Assembly: GCF_036669915.1 (NCBI RefSeq)
Contig: NC_089313.1
Span: 19,591,768-19,655,767 of the forward strand
DNA: 64,000 bases
Direction: 5' to 3'
DNA from: Pocillopora verrucosa
Lineage: Eukaryota; Cnidaria; Anthozoa; Scleractinia; Pocilloporidae
The position numbers were made by a program, and so were the translations under genes. Position 1 is the first letter of the stretch; each line of letters opens with the position of its first letter. Below, one piece after another: positions 22,972-37,900 of this stretch. The notes below the pieces were generated by a model. That model was not told the DNA's origin and made no database searches. It worked only from the letters and a program-made list of their open reading frames with translations.

Positions 22972-25900
22972 TCAGCTTGATGAGGTGCTTTTTGCAAAGC
23001 TTCCAAACGTGGTACCCACTCGCTGAAACACTCGTCTGAGCACAGAGCGCAACTCCAGTTTATTATCCACCAACAGCATGTCGCACAGGGTTTGATAATA
23101 ATTAGAAATATGCACCTTGAACTGCCAAAATACGAAACAACAAAAATGGATACATGGAATTATAAACAAAAAAAAAAATAGCTATATTTAGTGGTTCAGT
23201 TTATCTCTTTAATAGTAATTAGATGGACCGTTTTCCTTTTAAGGTATCAGGAGGATTTTTAAATAGAGAATATTACTGTGCTGCATCGTTGAAGCCGTCG
23301 GTAGTTGGTATTACTGTTCCCTTCGAATTCTAAACAAGCATGACAAAGGGCGCCTGTAACGCCATTTGTCCAAAACCTTTCTCACCGCTATTCAAAAAAC
23401 CTGTCGAACTGCTTTTAATTCTATTAACTCCCACAAAAGGAACACGCACGTGAATAGAAGCTGAAGTGAGAAGGTATTAGAGGAGGACTTGCGACCAGAC
23501 TGTTTGATTTCACATTGACTATGGGTTTTGTATAAAGAGAAAAGTTCTGCTGTATCTTACCCTGTTGTCATCAAGCTTGAGAAGCCTATTCAATAGTAGC
23601 AATAGCAGGGATGTCCAAGCATCACGATGACTGGAGGATTCCAGCGAAACAAAATACTGCAACGCATCTTTACATATTCTGAAAGAAAATAGATATGACA
23701 CATAAATAGACTCTTCTTCAACCTGGCGACTAACAATTGAAAAACTAAACATTTACTTACACAAAGAAATAAAAAAGAGCACCGAATTTAGCATCCGTTA
23801 AGTGGCAAAATTACAAAGTTTAGGCTACCATGGTTTTCTTCGTTCCGCAGAGAAAATGTAACTTTTACTTAACATGATTTCAGACAATGTTAATTAGTGG
23901 CAAACAAAGACACACTGAATTTCTTACCTGGCTGATCGGTTTTCAATTTCTGGCCAGGAATCTCTTCTTTCTTCGTCTGCGTACATTTTGAACAGAATCC
24001 TGAGCATACAAGCCAAACTAGAGGTCTCCTGTTTCAACAGGTTGGGCTTTGATTTACCTTTGAAACCTGCCAATAAAAATTGTCCTCGTCACTCGTAAGA
24101 CATGTCACTCAGAAATGAGATTAGAGAGGAAAGACTTACATTGAGACATGTATGGAGTTCGCTCTTTAGCTCCCAAGATCAGAGCAGTAATTCTTCCTTC
24201 TAGCTGCCATGCACTTCCCTCTCAATTGCTTCAGAGATGTTAATGTTAAGTGAAAGTTACAGACTGGTTCGAGTGGTTTGGCAGTCAACAAATGCTTGCA
24301 CTAACCGTTGTCTAAACGAGGAACTTACAGACTACGCGGAATGGAAGTCGTGCGTATTTTAGCCACTAACACACTTGTGCGGACTAGTGAGACTAGAATT
24401 TCGAAGAGCGCCCGAAGTTTGTTGACAAAAGTAATGTAACACCCTCTGGCTAATGAGTGTCTATTTTCGTCACCTGTTTGATGGATAGTGTATTGAAAGT
24501 GCAAGGAGAAAGTACATTTATATCAGTTATAGGAGTTCGAGGGTTGAAACAGTAAACAGATGTGGCTTTCCTGAACTTACCGGCCTTCATAAGAAAGGTT
24601 CTCTGCTCGTTATTGGCGTTGAAGGACTTGGCAAACTTGTGTGATAGTTCTAAACAATCAACAAAGAGCAGCAATTGAGGGGAACTAAGAAATGGGTACA
24701 TCCCTTCACCGAAGGGCGACTCGCTAACTGCACTGGTTGTACTACCAACACGCTCACGGGACACATCCCCAGACTGCAAAAGAAGACAATTATCATTCTG
24801 TAAATCTATTGGTGTAAGTTTTTCAAACAGATTTACTTCACGTGTATCTGCGTAGTTTCAGATCACATTTTGACGTTTGCTGTGATCCATATATGTAGAA
24901 CCCAAGGCAAAATGAAATATAAAAAAGGTAAAAGAACAGACTTCTTCCTGCTAGTTGCCCCAACAACTCCTTCTCTTTATCTTGTTGTTTCTTAGTTAAA
25001 AGGTTCCTTGGCCTCCTTAATCATTTTAAAAACTGTGTGCATGTCGGACAAAACTGTGAGGACGATTTTTCCATGGGTCAGCCTACTTGAACTGAAGGAA
25101 CTTTCTTCTGTGCCATTTCTCGCTAATCACGCAATCGTTACTGCTTCTCACAATTATTAATAGCCTAAATTCCATACATTGTTAACAAAAAATATTATTT
25201 ACTGTAATCCCCACCTTAGCAAAAGCTAGATTTTCAGCGTCTTCTCTTCGACTTGTTGCAGGAAAAAACACAATATTGTCAATAGTTTGAATAAGTTCGA
25301 GTTGGACAACACAACGAATCAACAGCGATGTGAACAACTGCTCTGGAGTATCATCTGAAAAAGTAACAAGGTGAAAAAAGAGATGTTAGCCCTTACACCT
25401 TTAAATTTACACACCAGTGCCCTAACTCGGCACTAAACTACAGAGAACTTCTCTAATAATGAGCCATGCCATCATTAGATTCATCTCTATCAAGCTTCCT
25501 GCATACTGCTAGGATCCGCAAGGTCAAAAACTTCGTTTGAGCAAATAGAACAAGACAAATGATACATTTTTGCGCTTAGTCGGAGGTGAAGGAAGACGTA
25601 GCTCGTTTTGTGGTCCGTTTTCAACAGGAACCATAGAGCGGATTTCTAAGCAGTGTGGTAAAACAAATCACAAAACCAACGCTAAGAGAATAGCAGTACG
25701 ATTCCATAATAATTCAAATAATATACAAGCAGGTAAACTATCTGATGCGCAGGAAAACTCCAGTAACCAAGTCGCCATCAATTTATGTTTGGCATAACAG
25801 ATGGCTTAAGATGCGGAGCTGGTTTAAGAACACTAATGAAATTGCAGTTTAGTTTCAACATACAGGAGAGAGTTGCTCTCAGCATATAATTGATTAAACG

Positions 25901-28900
25901 AACACGCAGTACTCACAGTGGCGGAAAGATTCATCTGAATGCTCCACCTCAACTACAGGACGTGTGTTCTCTTCCGAGGTTCTTGATTCTTGAGCCTGCA
26001 GGGCATCTTCAGCAGTGTCAACAGGCTTCTCGTCTTTAAGTGTGTCCACTCCCCATTCATCTTCGTCTAAGGTACAAAGATCAAACCAATGATTCAAAAG
26101 AGAAAAAATAGCACTCAGAGTCTCTCTCGTTCATTTTATCCGGTGCGCAGTACAGGTAAGCTTGCTTTAAGTTGTTTGCTATGATTTGTTCCGAAGTAGT
26201 GACGACCCACGTGTCGCAAAAAGTTCATGTCTCATGAGCCTAGTGGCGAAGTACTACTGAAGCTTGCCCCGACTTCTATGTTCCTAAGAGTGCTGCTAAT
26301 CCTCCTCCACGGGACGCTGGTCCATCGAAGGAAACTCCCTAACAAAGTTAACTGGTGCTCATTTAAACTCCTGGGTGGGTAGAGGAACTGTGAGGTTCCG
26401 AGTTCAGCAAATAACTCAGCTAACGTTTCTCTAAGCATATGATTGGATTAGTAAGTTAGTTTACAATGGAGACACACAAACCTTCTTCTAGGCGAGGTAC
26501 AATGTCGTGCTCCGGGTTAACTTCCATGTCCACTGATTTCTGGCGAGAAAATTAAACAGAAACGACTGACGACACGATCAAATTGATAAAAAAAAAAACT
26601 TCTGTTCAGCAGTTGTGATCAAGTTTTCTTAAAAAAGCACAAAATCTGCAATTTTTTAAATAACAGCATTCAAGTAAAGAGGTCGTTAAAAGGAACAATA
26701 TCAATGCTCTGCAATTTTACCATTATATCATGTTATTACTTTCTGGGTTGAATCTTACATTGTCACTTGCATGCCCTTTGTCTGGAGTCAGTGTAGGACT
26801 TTGAGCAGGTGTGGAATCTGGGGTGGATACCCCGACAGCTGGCACTTCCGGTCGCCATGTGAGAAGCTCACTGGGTACAGTGGAGGTGAAGATATCCTGA
26901 ATACAGCGACACGCCCTTTCCCACATCTCAGAGGAGAACTGGGAACCGTTGGAGACTACAAGATTCTCAAGGCAGTTGGTACCAGACCTCGCCAGCTGCT
27001 CGTTATCTGAGAGGGCAAAGTATATGATTAATCATTGAATGGAAAGATCTGAGAGAATGAAGTGATGGGGGAAATCCTTTGTTCTGATTGTTCTGATATC
27101 CAAGTAGGAAGTAAGGGCTCGAGATCTTATAGACATAAAAAGAAAACAAAGGGTAAGTCAAGTGAAACTGAAAAGCGAATCATTTCTTGACATTGACCTT
27201 TTGCCCTCACTGATACAAAAAGACCGTCACTAATATCCAGTTATCCGATCAAAACAACCTGGTAAGTAACACGTACAGTTGACCTCCTCTTTCTCATTGG
27301 TATCACTTGATTTGTCCTGATTTTCGCGGGATTGATGAGTCTGAAAGCAGCTTCGAATGTTAGAATTAAGAAAACAATGCAGACAATTGAAACTGACCTT
27401 GTTGGACGCACCACAGCAGATGAGAGAACATGTCCTCCAAAAGAACATCAGACAACACCGGAAAGTACTGTGTAAACACATCAACTACAGCATACAGAGC
27501 GTGATTACAAGTTGTGGTCATCCACTCTGATTTCTGTATTAACAACAAATAAATAGCTCATGATCAGCATCAATTCTAATTGAAGCAATACCAACAATAT
27601 CATAACCTTGATCTAAAAGGTTAGGTGAGTGCAAAGTCTGCACACAAGCCACGTCAAAGGTAATAAATATTCCCACTGAGTTTGATAACGAATTTTTCTG
27701 CATACCTCCGACCAATCTACTTGTTGATCTGGTAACTTCATGTTATCAAAAATCCTGAACACAACTCTGAACTCATCTCTCCACCAGTGCCGCTGGAAGG
27801 TGTGACCATAACTCTTCATTATCTCAAACATCACAGTTAAACCCCTGCAAGGAAATGTGAAGGGTTTGAAGGGCATCTCTATGTGCGAGAGTTTATTACG
27901 AGTGAGCAAAGACTAGTTCGAGCAAAAGTAAACATCACAATGACTAATGAGAACGCAACGTATCTGCATACATACTCTCGGAGTCAGAAAAAGGTAAAAA
28001 CCGCAAGAGTATCTCAGAGATTAGCGGCAAAAAAGGTCAATGTGGAACTAACCTTGTTCGTACATCCAGCTTACATCTGTTGATGATACACGACAGCTCA
28101 AAGAGCACTGGGAACCAGCCTTTGACCCACACCTTATCGGCCTCCGGGACTCCACCATCCTCACCACTGTGTTCTCTGAACATCTGGGACGATGTCACAC
28201 AAAGTAATCGTCTTAATGAGCGTTACAAACATGCATCTTGTCTGTGAGCTTACCAACTAGCCAATATAAGTTTATATAACCCTATCACACAATTCCGTCA
28301 TAGGAATCTTAGCGAGCGTTAAATATTATAAATGACTCAGGAGAGCTACTGTAGCATAAATATAGAGGTTGAATCATAATCTTTTGAGTAATTCTTGTAA
28401 TGAGCAAACTACCTTTAAGTTGAGAGAAACTACAAAAAAATTAGCTCATTAAGAAAGAGAAACACAATAAGAAACGTTAAGGATGAAGATAGAAACGAAC
28501 TGCAAATAATTTTCAAAATAACAGAGTCAGCCTCACCTCTGGATTCTCATACACATGTTTAGCGCAGTTTCTAATGAGTCTAATGGCCTCCATGCTGGTG
28601 TCAGGAAACGAAGCATTACAAGCAAACTCTGATAAACACTTGACAGCGTCTTGAAAGGAATCGATGGTGGCGGAAAAGTATTTCTCGAATATAGTGGCTG
28701 AAAGAAGCAAGCAGATAGGAGAAGCTGATGGAAAACTGTTGCTGAATATGAAACACTAAAACGAATAATTTGCACTTTGTGATTGCCCATTACCTATGGC
28801 CCATTACGTCAAAGAGTTACAAAAACAACAACAAAGGATGCCCGCAAATATCAACATACCAGTCGTTTGAAAAGCAAGTTCTACAATTCCTTCATCTTCA

Positions 28901-31900
28901 TCGGAAGCAGCCAGATGGAAGACGGAGAAAACATTCTTCCATCCAGACTTAATATTGTGAGCCTGCGAGTGCACCATTTGCGCCACACAGCGGACGACCA
29001 TGTCGCGAATAGTTGCTGATCTGTAATTGATAGAAAAGAAATTAATAAACGTGTTTTTGGAAATGGCACAGTCTAAGGCAAAACACTAGATGAAGAAAGT
29101 AAGTCGTTGGAAAACGGAGAGGTTAAGAAGACTCGTATACCAACCTATTTTTCTTGACGATATATTCGAAGGGTCTGAGGAAATCCTTCTGAAACCGGAA
29201 GTTAGGTAACTCGCCTTTCTCCAAGAACTTCATAGCAAGTTGCCGTAAAGAGTCCACACAGAAAAATGCTACATCCTCATTTGGATTACAACCACACTGG
29301 AATAAAAACAGGTGAACTTGAATGTTAAAAGGTAAACCTCCCTTAAACTTCAGCACTACAAAATCCTTATTAGTAATAACCAAGAATAAGCCAACCAGGA
29401 TGACGCAAATGGTTAGAGTTCACCACTCTCAGTCAATAAAATTGCTGCAATACTTCAAAAGCATAAACAAGATGGTGATAATTTTCAAGTTCAGTCATCC
29501 GTACAACTTAAACTTTCCCAATACAGTGCACCACGCTCATTAACATGGCTATTGTTTTTCGTCACGTATCGCTTTCAAATCAGATCTTCTAAAACCAAAT
29601 CTTCCGCCCTAACTAACCCATCGAAAAAGATAAAAGACATGATTTAACTCAACACTGGGTAATGATTGTAACCTTGTTAAAATGATCCCCAAGCACGGCC
29701 CAGATCCTGGACCACTCCAGCCTGATCCTGTTCATGTTGTAATAAGAAATTTCAACAATTTTCTGTAAACTGAACATTCTTGGATGGGTTGGATTCGCGA
29801 GTTCCTCAGATGAAATGGTTCCTAACGCTTGAACAAAGTCGACTGTGGACAATAAACACGTAGCCGTAAGTGTAAACGCCTTACATTTCTCTAACTTGAT
29901 AAAATCACACTCGTAAAACAGTCGAAACAGGTAGAAAATATAGAATTGTTTTTACTGTCTTTTAAAAGCAAGTGTAAAGACCTGCATGACATATCTTTAG
30001 CACTGAGGTTGAACAGTAATTTCCTTTTATCGTGGTTCAGTTATAACTAAAATTTAAGTAAGTTTTTTTGTTTCGGTTGGTTAATTTTTTTGCTTTTCTT
30101 GGTGCAGTGGAAGCAGTACCTTAAGTTGTCATTCAAAAACGAAGAACTTGAAAAGTTAAGTAGAAACCGTAATGTCATTTGTTGAAGAACATCCCACTTA
30201 CCAATCGCATCTCCATCTAATTTTGTTGATCCAGTGAATATTCTACACAGCCATTGGAAAAATAAATAAAATTAAAAATGATTAACAAGAAAATCGGATC
30301 TGCAATATACGAAAGCGTGCACTGGTAATCACCTGTCTACTGCAACAACAACACTCTGCGAACTTGTCTCTCCAACTGTTTCCTGGATGTACGCGATTTT
30401 CTTAGGATCTGCAAAAACAAAGACGTAAATGTATTGCACAATGAAATTATAAGAAAAAAAAAACCAAAATTGATATACACAGTATTTGCACTTGGAAACA
30501 CGAAGGTAAGAAGATTTTTCGTAGTGCAACATCCCTCTGAGGTTGAATGATATTTAAAGACGTGTGCTAACCGTTTGAGGGAACAAGTCCAGTAGAGCTT
30601 ATTGACACAGGAGTAGAGCTTCCCTGCCCTGGTCCTGTGCCTGGTCCCATTGTTTTCACTCCTGTTCCAATCAATTGAGCCAGCTCCAGTTGAGATATAC
30701 ACTTCAGTATCTGTAAACAAATGTTTTAGAGCCTGGTGAGTATGGTGCACTTTTCAGATTTGTTCTTAATGGAACCTGTTTAGGCAGAATTGCTGAAACA
30801 AAATCACACTGAAAATCCAATTGAGGAACATATGTAAGGTATAGAGATAACTTTGGAATTGAATTTGATTTACTTCTCTACGCTCTGTGATTAGACCAAA
30901 AAACTGAAATTAAATCGTCCTGTGGGGCTGCACTAGAGGTGTAATCTTGAGCTAAATACACTACGTCTACCTCATGCCACGCCCGTCCAAGGTAGTTGCC
31001 ATCTGTCTGTGCTACAGTTATAAGTGTCTTGATTGTGTCAATGTTCTTTGTTTTTATTTCATGTAATCCAGCTGTTGCCGTGAGCAGTGTGAACCGTGAC
31101 AGAGCCTGGACAAAACTGTCTCGTTCAAGCTGTAATTTGAAAAATATAGTAAATATTTGAAATTTCAAACAGACATGAGGAGCCATAAAACGGGTTAAGC
31201 AAAATTTACATTTGAACAAATGAGTTTCATAGAATTCCCAAAAACTAACGAATATCTCAAAACTTCAGGTGCACGAAACCAAACATACTAACTACCTAGA
31301 CCAATAATTACCTGCATTCCAAATATGCATGCAATCCTGATTGCACAGCGTATGCCATCCAGACACAGTGATGCAACTTGCTGGTCATCGGAATGCTGCA
31401 AGTTCACGCTAAAGGCTGCTAAGAAAGGACTCCAAGTAACCTATAAAAGAGAGTGTAGCAAAAGCCTACTCATAAACATATATACATTGTACCAATACAG
31501 CGAAAGTTCTCAAATATCTATCAAAAGTGAGAGACAACACAGGATTAAGTTTAACGAATGTGGAGCCTTGCACATACCTTGAACATTGGTCTAATGTGTT
31601 CTACATGAGTTGCAGATGTGAATGTTGTTTGAATTTGACTGACTCCTTCAATCAAAATCTTGGCTGTTTGAGCCATTTGTTCCATTTCTTGATAGTACAA
31701 AAGTCGTCTTTGCTTTTCGTTTTGAAGATCTAAGTAACAACAATTTATGACAGTTAACAATGTATTAGCAAACCCTTGATACAGGCCAGGGACTAATCAC
31801 TGAATCTACACATACATGTTGATGATCAATCGTGTAAATTTGGCACTCTCTCTTATAAATTTTAACTTCTTATTCCTTGTAAATCAAAGAGGAGTATTAC

Positions 31901-34900
31901 TTACAGATGGTGCTATATTTATTGACAGTCTTGGGTGCATTTCTCATTTTTATTTCATTCTGAGATATCTCATCAAAAATTGACTCCAGATACTCTTGTG
32001 GTAAGTCCTTGCTATCATTGATTCCTTTGTTCATTGTGATGTACTGTTCTTTAGTTATTTTCCTTTTAACCTGTTAATCAAAGGTAAACAGTTATATTGA
32101 TTAATAAAACCAACTTTGGTATCAAACTTTCCTGTAGGTGGGTGAGTTCTCAATAGCACTGTGAAGGATGATCTCATACCAGAACATGCATGGAAAAAGT
32201 ATAATTGAACTGTGGAGTATTCATCCTTTACAGACATATTATGAACTCTGTTGGCTAAATTGCTACATAGCCATTAATCTGCAGAACAGGCAAAAAATGT
32301 TTTTGCATATTTGAGGTAAATAGAGGCAAGCATGACATAAGCGCAAAGTACAAGCCTAGTGCTCATCTCTGTTCGCTCAAAATATGCAAAAAGAGAAAAT
32401 TACACCTATTCTGCAGGCTCCACAGCTATTTGCAAGACCACCAAGAGTTTGAAACACAAGCAGATCTAGTTTCTTTTCAGCCTCATTTTTACATCTAGAT
32501 GTACTATGGTTGTGTCTCCAACAGAGATGATCCTTTTTGCCTCTCTCATCCCTGTTATGCTAATTGGGACACAGTTTTTTTCTAAGGCTTTGGCCCCTGG
32601 CCCCCAGCCCCACCGTTATAAATATTTATTATAAACATTTTTTTGGACACCCTCCCTCCCCCCTCCCTAGAAATCTTCCCTCCATATCTGGCTGTTTTTG
32701 GATATAACCTGAAAAAAAAATTGGAAACCTTTCTTCCCAATGCATTGTGAAACAATAATATTAATAAGCACTTATGGCATATACCTGGGAATTATGAAGA
32801 TCTGTTGTTAACATTATGATGGAGTATGCCAAAACATAGGCTGCATCTGCACTTGCAAATACTGTGTTTCTAAAGAAAAAAATAAAATTTTATGTTAGAA
32901 GACAAAGGAAAAGTCAGTACTGATTCTTCTATTGACTAGATTTTAAATACTTTTCTGAATACCTTATTTACCAATGGATTTTTGAGTACCTTTGTGACAC
33001 AATATCTGCAGGTATTTACTTCCCCCTAGCCCACCTAGTGTGACAAAAAGGGCAGACCACAGCACCAGCAACTCTATGCCCTACTATTTGTGATTACTGC
33101 ATGGGTTCCTTAACCCTTTACCGGCAACCCCCATGAGTGACCAAGACAGAATTTCTCATAACGACATCAATATGATGTCAAGCAAACAAGTGATGAGAAT
33201 GAAAAATATCACTTAGTAGATTATAAGTTGATTTAATAACCAATTCTCTGATGTAAGATCGTAAGAATTGTAAGGGAGACAGTAGGAAGTAATTACTAAT
33301 GAGATCTTGGGAGTAAAAGGGTTAACATCCCTTGCAGACCATACAACCTTCAAGATGCAGAAAATGAGGCCTAAAGTTTATTGTCCCTATCAAAGAAGAA
33401 TTCAGTGTCTAGGATTGGTTCGCTATGTAGCTAAACCCCTGCCCTTCCTCACAACAGTTCCATGCTCAGCCAATTAAACTCAGCAGAAAATGGGATGCCT
33501 ACTGTAAGTGAGACTGTTTATCTCTTCATGCATATTACTCAATGAACACTGAGAAAATTGAATAAGAACATGCAATACATGTCCTTACGTTGGGTTTGTT
33601 TCTAGATATCTACTGGCAAACTTCTCCATGAGACGATCAATTTTCTGAGCTTCTCCTGGAAGTCGGAAATTATTAAGAAACAAGCGTAGCGCTGATACAA
33701 AGTCCAGGTCTGTAAAATCTAACTTGTCAATGTAACTGTACATCACTTCTCTGCTAAAACTAAAGAGAAAATAAAAAAATATCAATACAGAGATTGTAAT
33801 ACACCAACAAAAAAGGCACTATCAAAAAAATTGTAAACTTCATAAAACTGACAGAAGAACCTGTTAGAATAGCAAAACTAGATACAAGAGAACCCACAGA
33901 ATCATAACAAAAATAAAAGACAGTATGAATGAATAAACATATAGAACATACAGATCATTGTCTCCAATGAGTTCTCCTACTTGTGTCTGAAAAAAAAAAT
34001 CAATAAATTTTTGTTAGTGAAAGTTTTTTTGCTTCCTTTTTTCACCAATAATAGTATAACATGAAAAAAATATAAAAATTTCAAAAAAATCAACAGTCAC
34101 TCATCACAGCAAAAAATTATTTGCACATACTTTGTCTAATCTTTCATCAGTGTGTAAAAACTCAGCAACCTCCTCTGGTGTACCTCCAAGGAGACCATTT
34201 TCTTGGAGATATTTTACTCCTTTTTTGGGATTCTTATTAAATCTGGTGCAAAAAATACAAACAAACACATCAAACAAAAAAACACATGCTGAGCAAGGTT
34301 TGACCTGTAAGAATGTAACATGGTTGCAATTTTAATACTATCTGTTAATGAATGGAGTTCTCCTGTTGTGTTTGCACTGTAACCTAAAATTGAGGTCAAA
34401 AGGACACAAGTACTTTTTCTAAACTACATCTCACAACTCTAGCATTATAGTTATTTACTTTTCAATTCCTTGCTCCATCAGCCCTTTCATTTGTTTCAGA
34501 GACTCGAACTGTTCAGGATTGTCTGGTGCTACAGTTGAAGTTGTTGATGTGGAGTTCAGAGAACCCTGACTTCCACCAAATGATTTGAGCTCTGAACCAA
34601 GGCTGATGCGATCTTCTGTTAAACTGCTGCGATCTCCTCCAGCCTCCTCAGAGTCAGCTTCGGTCATGCTAACTTTTCTCTTCACCCCTGGGGTTGGTGT
34701 ATCTGTTATAAAAAGAGTGAAGGGGCACAAATTAAGAAGAAGAAGAAGCCACCATAATAATGAATTTTCCACTTTGTTGTGATAGATTAAAAAGACAATA
34801 ATAAACCTGTCTGCTTTTGAGATAACAAACGACACTAATAAAAACTAAATATCAAATTACACCAACAACCTCAAAATAGTAATCTCATAAAATCTCCCCT

Positions 34901-37900
34901 TTCCAGGAGTTGTTTGGGTGTACAAAAGGTAATTTTGAATTTTGATTACAAAATCACACACAATTGCAGTTGTATACTCTGGGTTTGGGCTACAGTATAA
35001 TCCTACTCAAACAACTGTCTGTGAATTACTATGAGCACCACTTGTCTATTAACAGGGTTTCATTTCTCCAAGAAGAGAGGCTGCATCTACATCTGTAGTT
35101 GACATTTTGGACCAGATCTTTTCTTGGCATGTGGATTATTTCAGATGTAACTACTGCTGATGTTTAGCAAATAAAACCCTGATCACTAAAGAATAAAGGA
35201 TTCACCTGAGGAGTTAGCTACATGAGAATGAGGGTTGAGATAAAGTTCTCTACTCCACTCCACCATACACTTCAGTATGGACACCAAACATTCAAGACCT
35301 TTCAGGCGTATACTTTTCTCTTGCACCTGGGCATAGCAAACAACAATGGCAAAAAATTAAGACAGAATGATAATAAATAAAACACACCACTTGTCTATTA
35401 CCACCATTGTTCAAATAACTTTTATAAAAAAATTGGTCACCAAGTTGGTCATATTCAGCTGTCATGTGTTTTATTCAATAAGTGCTTATCATTTTCCATG
35501 TGTCTCAACCTATTGTACAAAAAGGTATTTGTGCCACATTTATCTCTCCTATACAGTAGTTGAGCATCAAAATTTGAGAGGTGAAATATACCTGGGAATT
35601 ATGGAGACAGACTCAACAGTTGGAATGTACCTGGGCTCTTAACTACACCACTATGATAATATGTTACAGTCAGCCCAAAATTTCCTTTTCCCCTTTCCAA
35701 TTAATTATTTTCTTTTGAGGAAAACCGCACTGGTAATATATCACCAAGCTTAGTGTAAGTAACCCTTGGAGTATCCATAGATATTTGAAGGATATCACTT
35801 GTGAGACAGTGACCATAATATCCACAAGTTATTGTCCAAGTATTCCTACAAAAGGTTCAATCAGCTATGAATAAACAAGAATAGATATCAAAGTCGATTA
35901 AGGTTAGCAGCCAACAAAAATGTGTGTCATATTTGCAGCCAACTTACTGGAGTAGCAGCTAACGCTATAGCCTGTCTTCCTTGAGCAATCTTGGCTAAGT
36001 CACTTGTAAGTCGTTCAAAGATGTTTGACAATGAAAGGTCACAGTCATAGTTCAGGTAAATATCAACAACACACTGAGCATCTAAAAGATAAATAGGATT
36101 TAAAAATTATTTCACAAAAAGTTTAATAGTATTTTTCTTTCATTTACAAATTATGATAAAATCTCCAGAACAAAGAAAAATACAAATAAAACTAGATGAG
36201 AATGATTTACAGGTTTAAAATCATTTTGACTTGAATCTTTCATCACACTGCAACAAATTTATTCCCACCTGAACATATTCGTGTCAAAGCCTGCATCACC
36301 ATCCATTTGTGTTGAAATGAACTTGTTGATGTCTCCAAGATATTCAGAAAGATCTCTTTAAAGAACACCTTCAATTAAGACAGACAGTACATTACTGATC
36401 GCAACTCAAGCAATTTTAAAGAAAAAAGAATAGTTCAAAAAAACAAAAGAATGCAACAAGTATAGACTGGATAAATGGATAGAGTGTAAGACTGATGAAA
36501 GAACCAGCCAACATTTATCAAATCTTAACAAAATTAGTATGAATCTAAAATAATGCATTGAAGAAACTGTCCAAAGGATATACGAAAACTGGGACAATGA
36601 TATGTGCATAGCTAATGGGAAGGGTGTCCTGGGGTAATTGTAAACTCTTTTTGTGAAGGAAAACATTTCTTTAATTATGGTAAATCTGCCTGGCATACTC
36701 CTCCTCAAATACAGGTAAGATGCTCCAGTATAGAAACTCCTCCCCCCCCCCTCCCCTATGGAAAATCCCTTTAAATGTAAGAGAAGAAAGACTCTAACAA
36801 CCTCATTTAATATTTAGAAACTCAAAGTAGTTTAACCTCTATTTGCATCTTGAGATGTGTCTTGAATGATGACAGCAAAGTTAAGAAGATGGCAAGTGAA
36901 AGTTCAAATACAGCAGGAACAGAAGAAACACCATTTTTGGACAAAGCTACACAAAGGTACTGTTTGATGGCTGTTACAAACATCTCATGAGAACAGAACA
37001 CAGGGCCTGCATTCTGAAGACAAGACAACATCAACTCTAGGGACAGAATCTTGGATCGCAGCTCATGAGACCTAAAGACACACACAAAAAAGACAAAATA
37101 GATTAAGAATACTTAAAAAATACATCACAGAGGCACCACTGGGAGAGTTAAGTGTCTTACCGAGAGCTGGGTCTCCTGTTGTGAAGAACACCCTACCAGC
37201 CTCTTGGCAACCACTTTTAAGATGTTTTAGTCCAGCTTTAAACCTTCCTTACTGTTTTCTAATGGTGTGGACAAATAACCTACAGGGCAGGAGTACATGT
37301 ATAACATGGGTACCAGAAAACTCCAAGGGAGACTTGAAAAATTGCCTAGGAAGAAGAGGGGGGGGGAGAGAAAGAATTACCTGAGTAGGACAAACATCCC
37401 CTTCTAGGAAGAGTACAGAAACCAAGACAAGCTACAGATACATGTGCAGCAGTAATGCCCTACTTGTCATAAATAAATGTCTTTATAAGGGACAAAGTAA
37501 TAAAACAACAAAAGCCCATGGCCACTTACTTAGGATCTAAAGGTGCATCTGACAACGGTTTCATTGAAAGCTTACACAGTGACCTGAACACCAGAAACGC
37601 ATCTTTCTGAGAGACATGGGAGAACTTGACAGGGCCACCAGCTTGACTGTTAAGAGATGTTGATGATGCACTTCCTTCTGCCTCAGTTCCTGACTCACTG
37701 TGGGTGTCACCGAGCTCATCCGACATGGTTGATGATGTTTCAGTTGGTGTTGGAGGTGGATCAAGGTCATCATGTGAAATTCCATTTGGATTTGTTTTTT
37801 CTGGACTGCTTTCACTGATTTCTCCATTTGATAGAATGCTCTGATCTAGTATCAAAACCAAGCAAAATGTTTTTGCAACATGTATAGGAGGTATAAAAAA

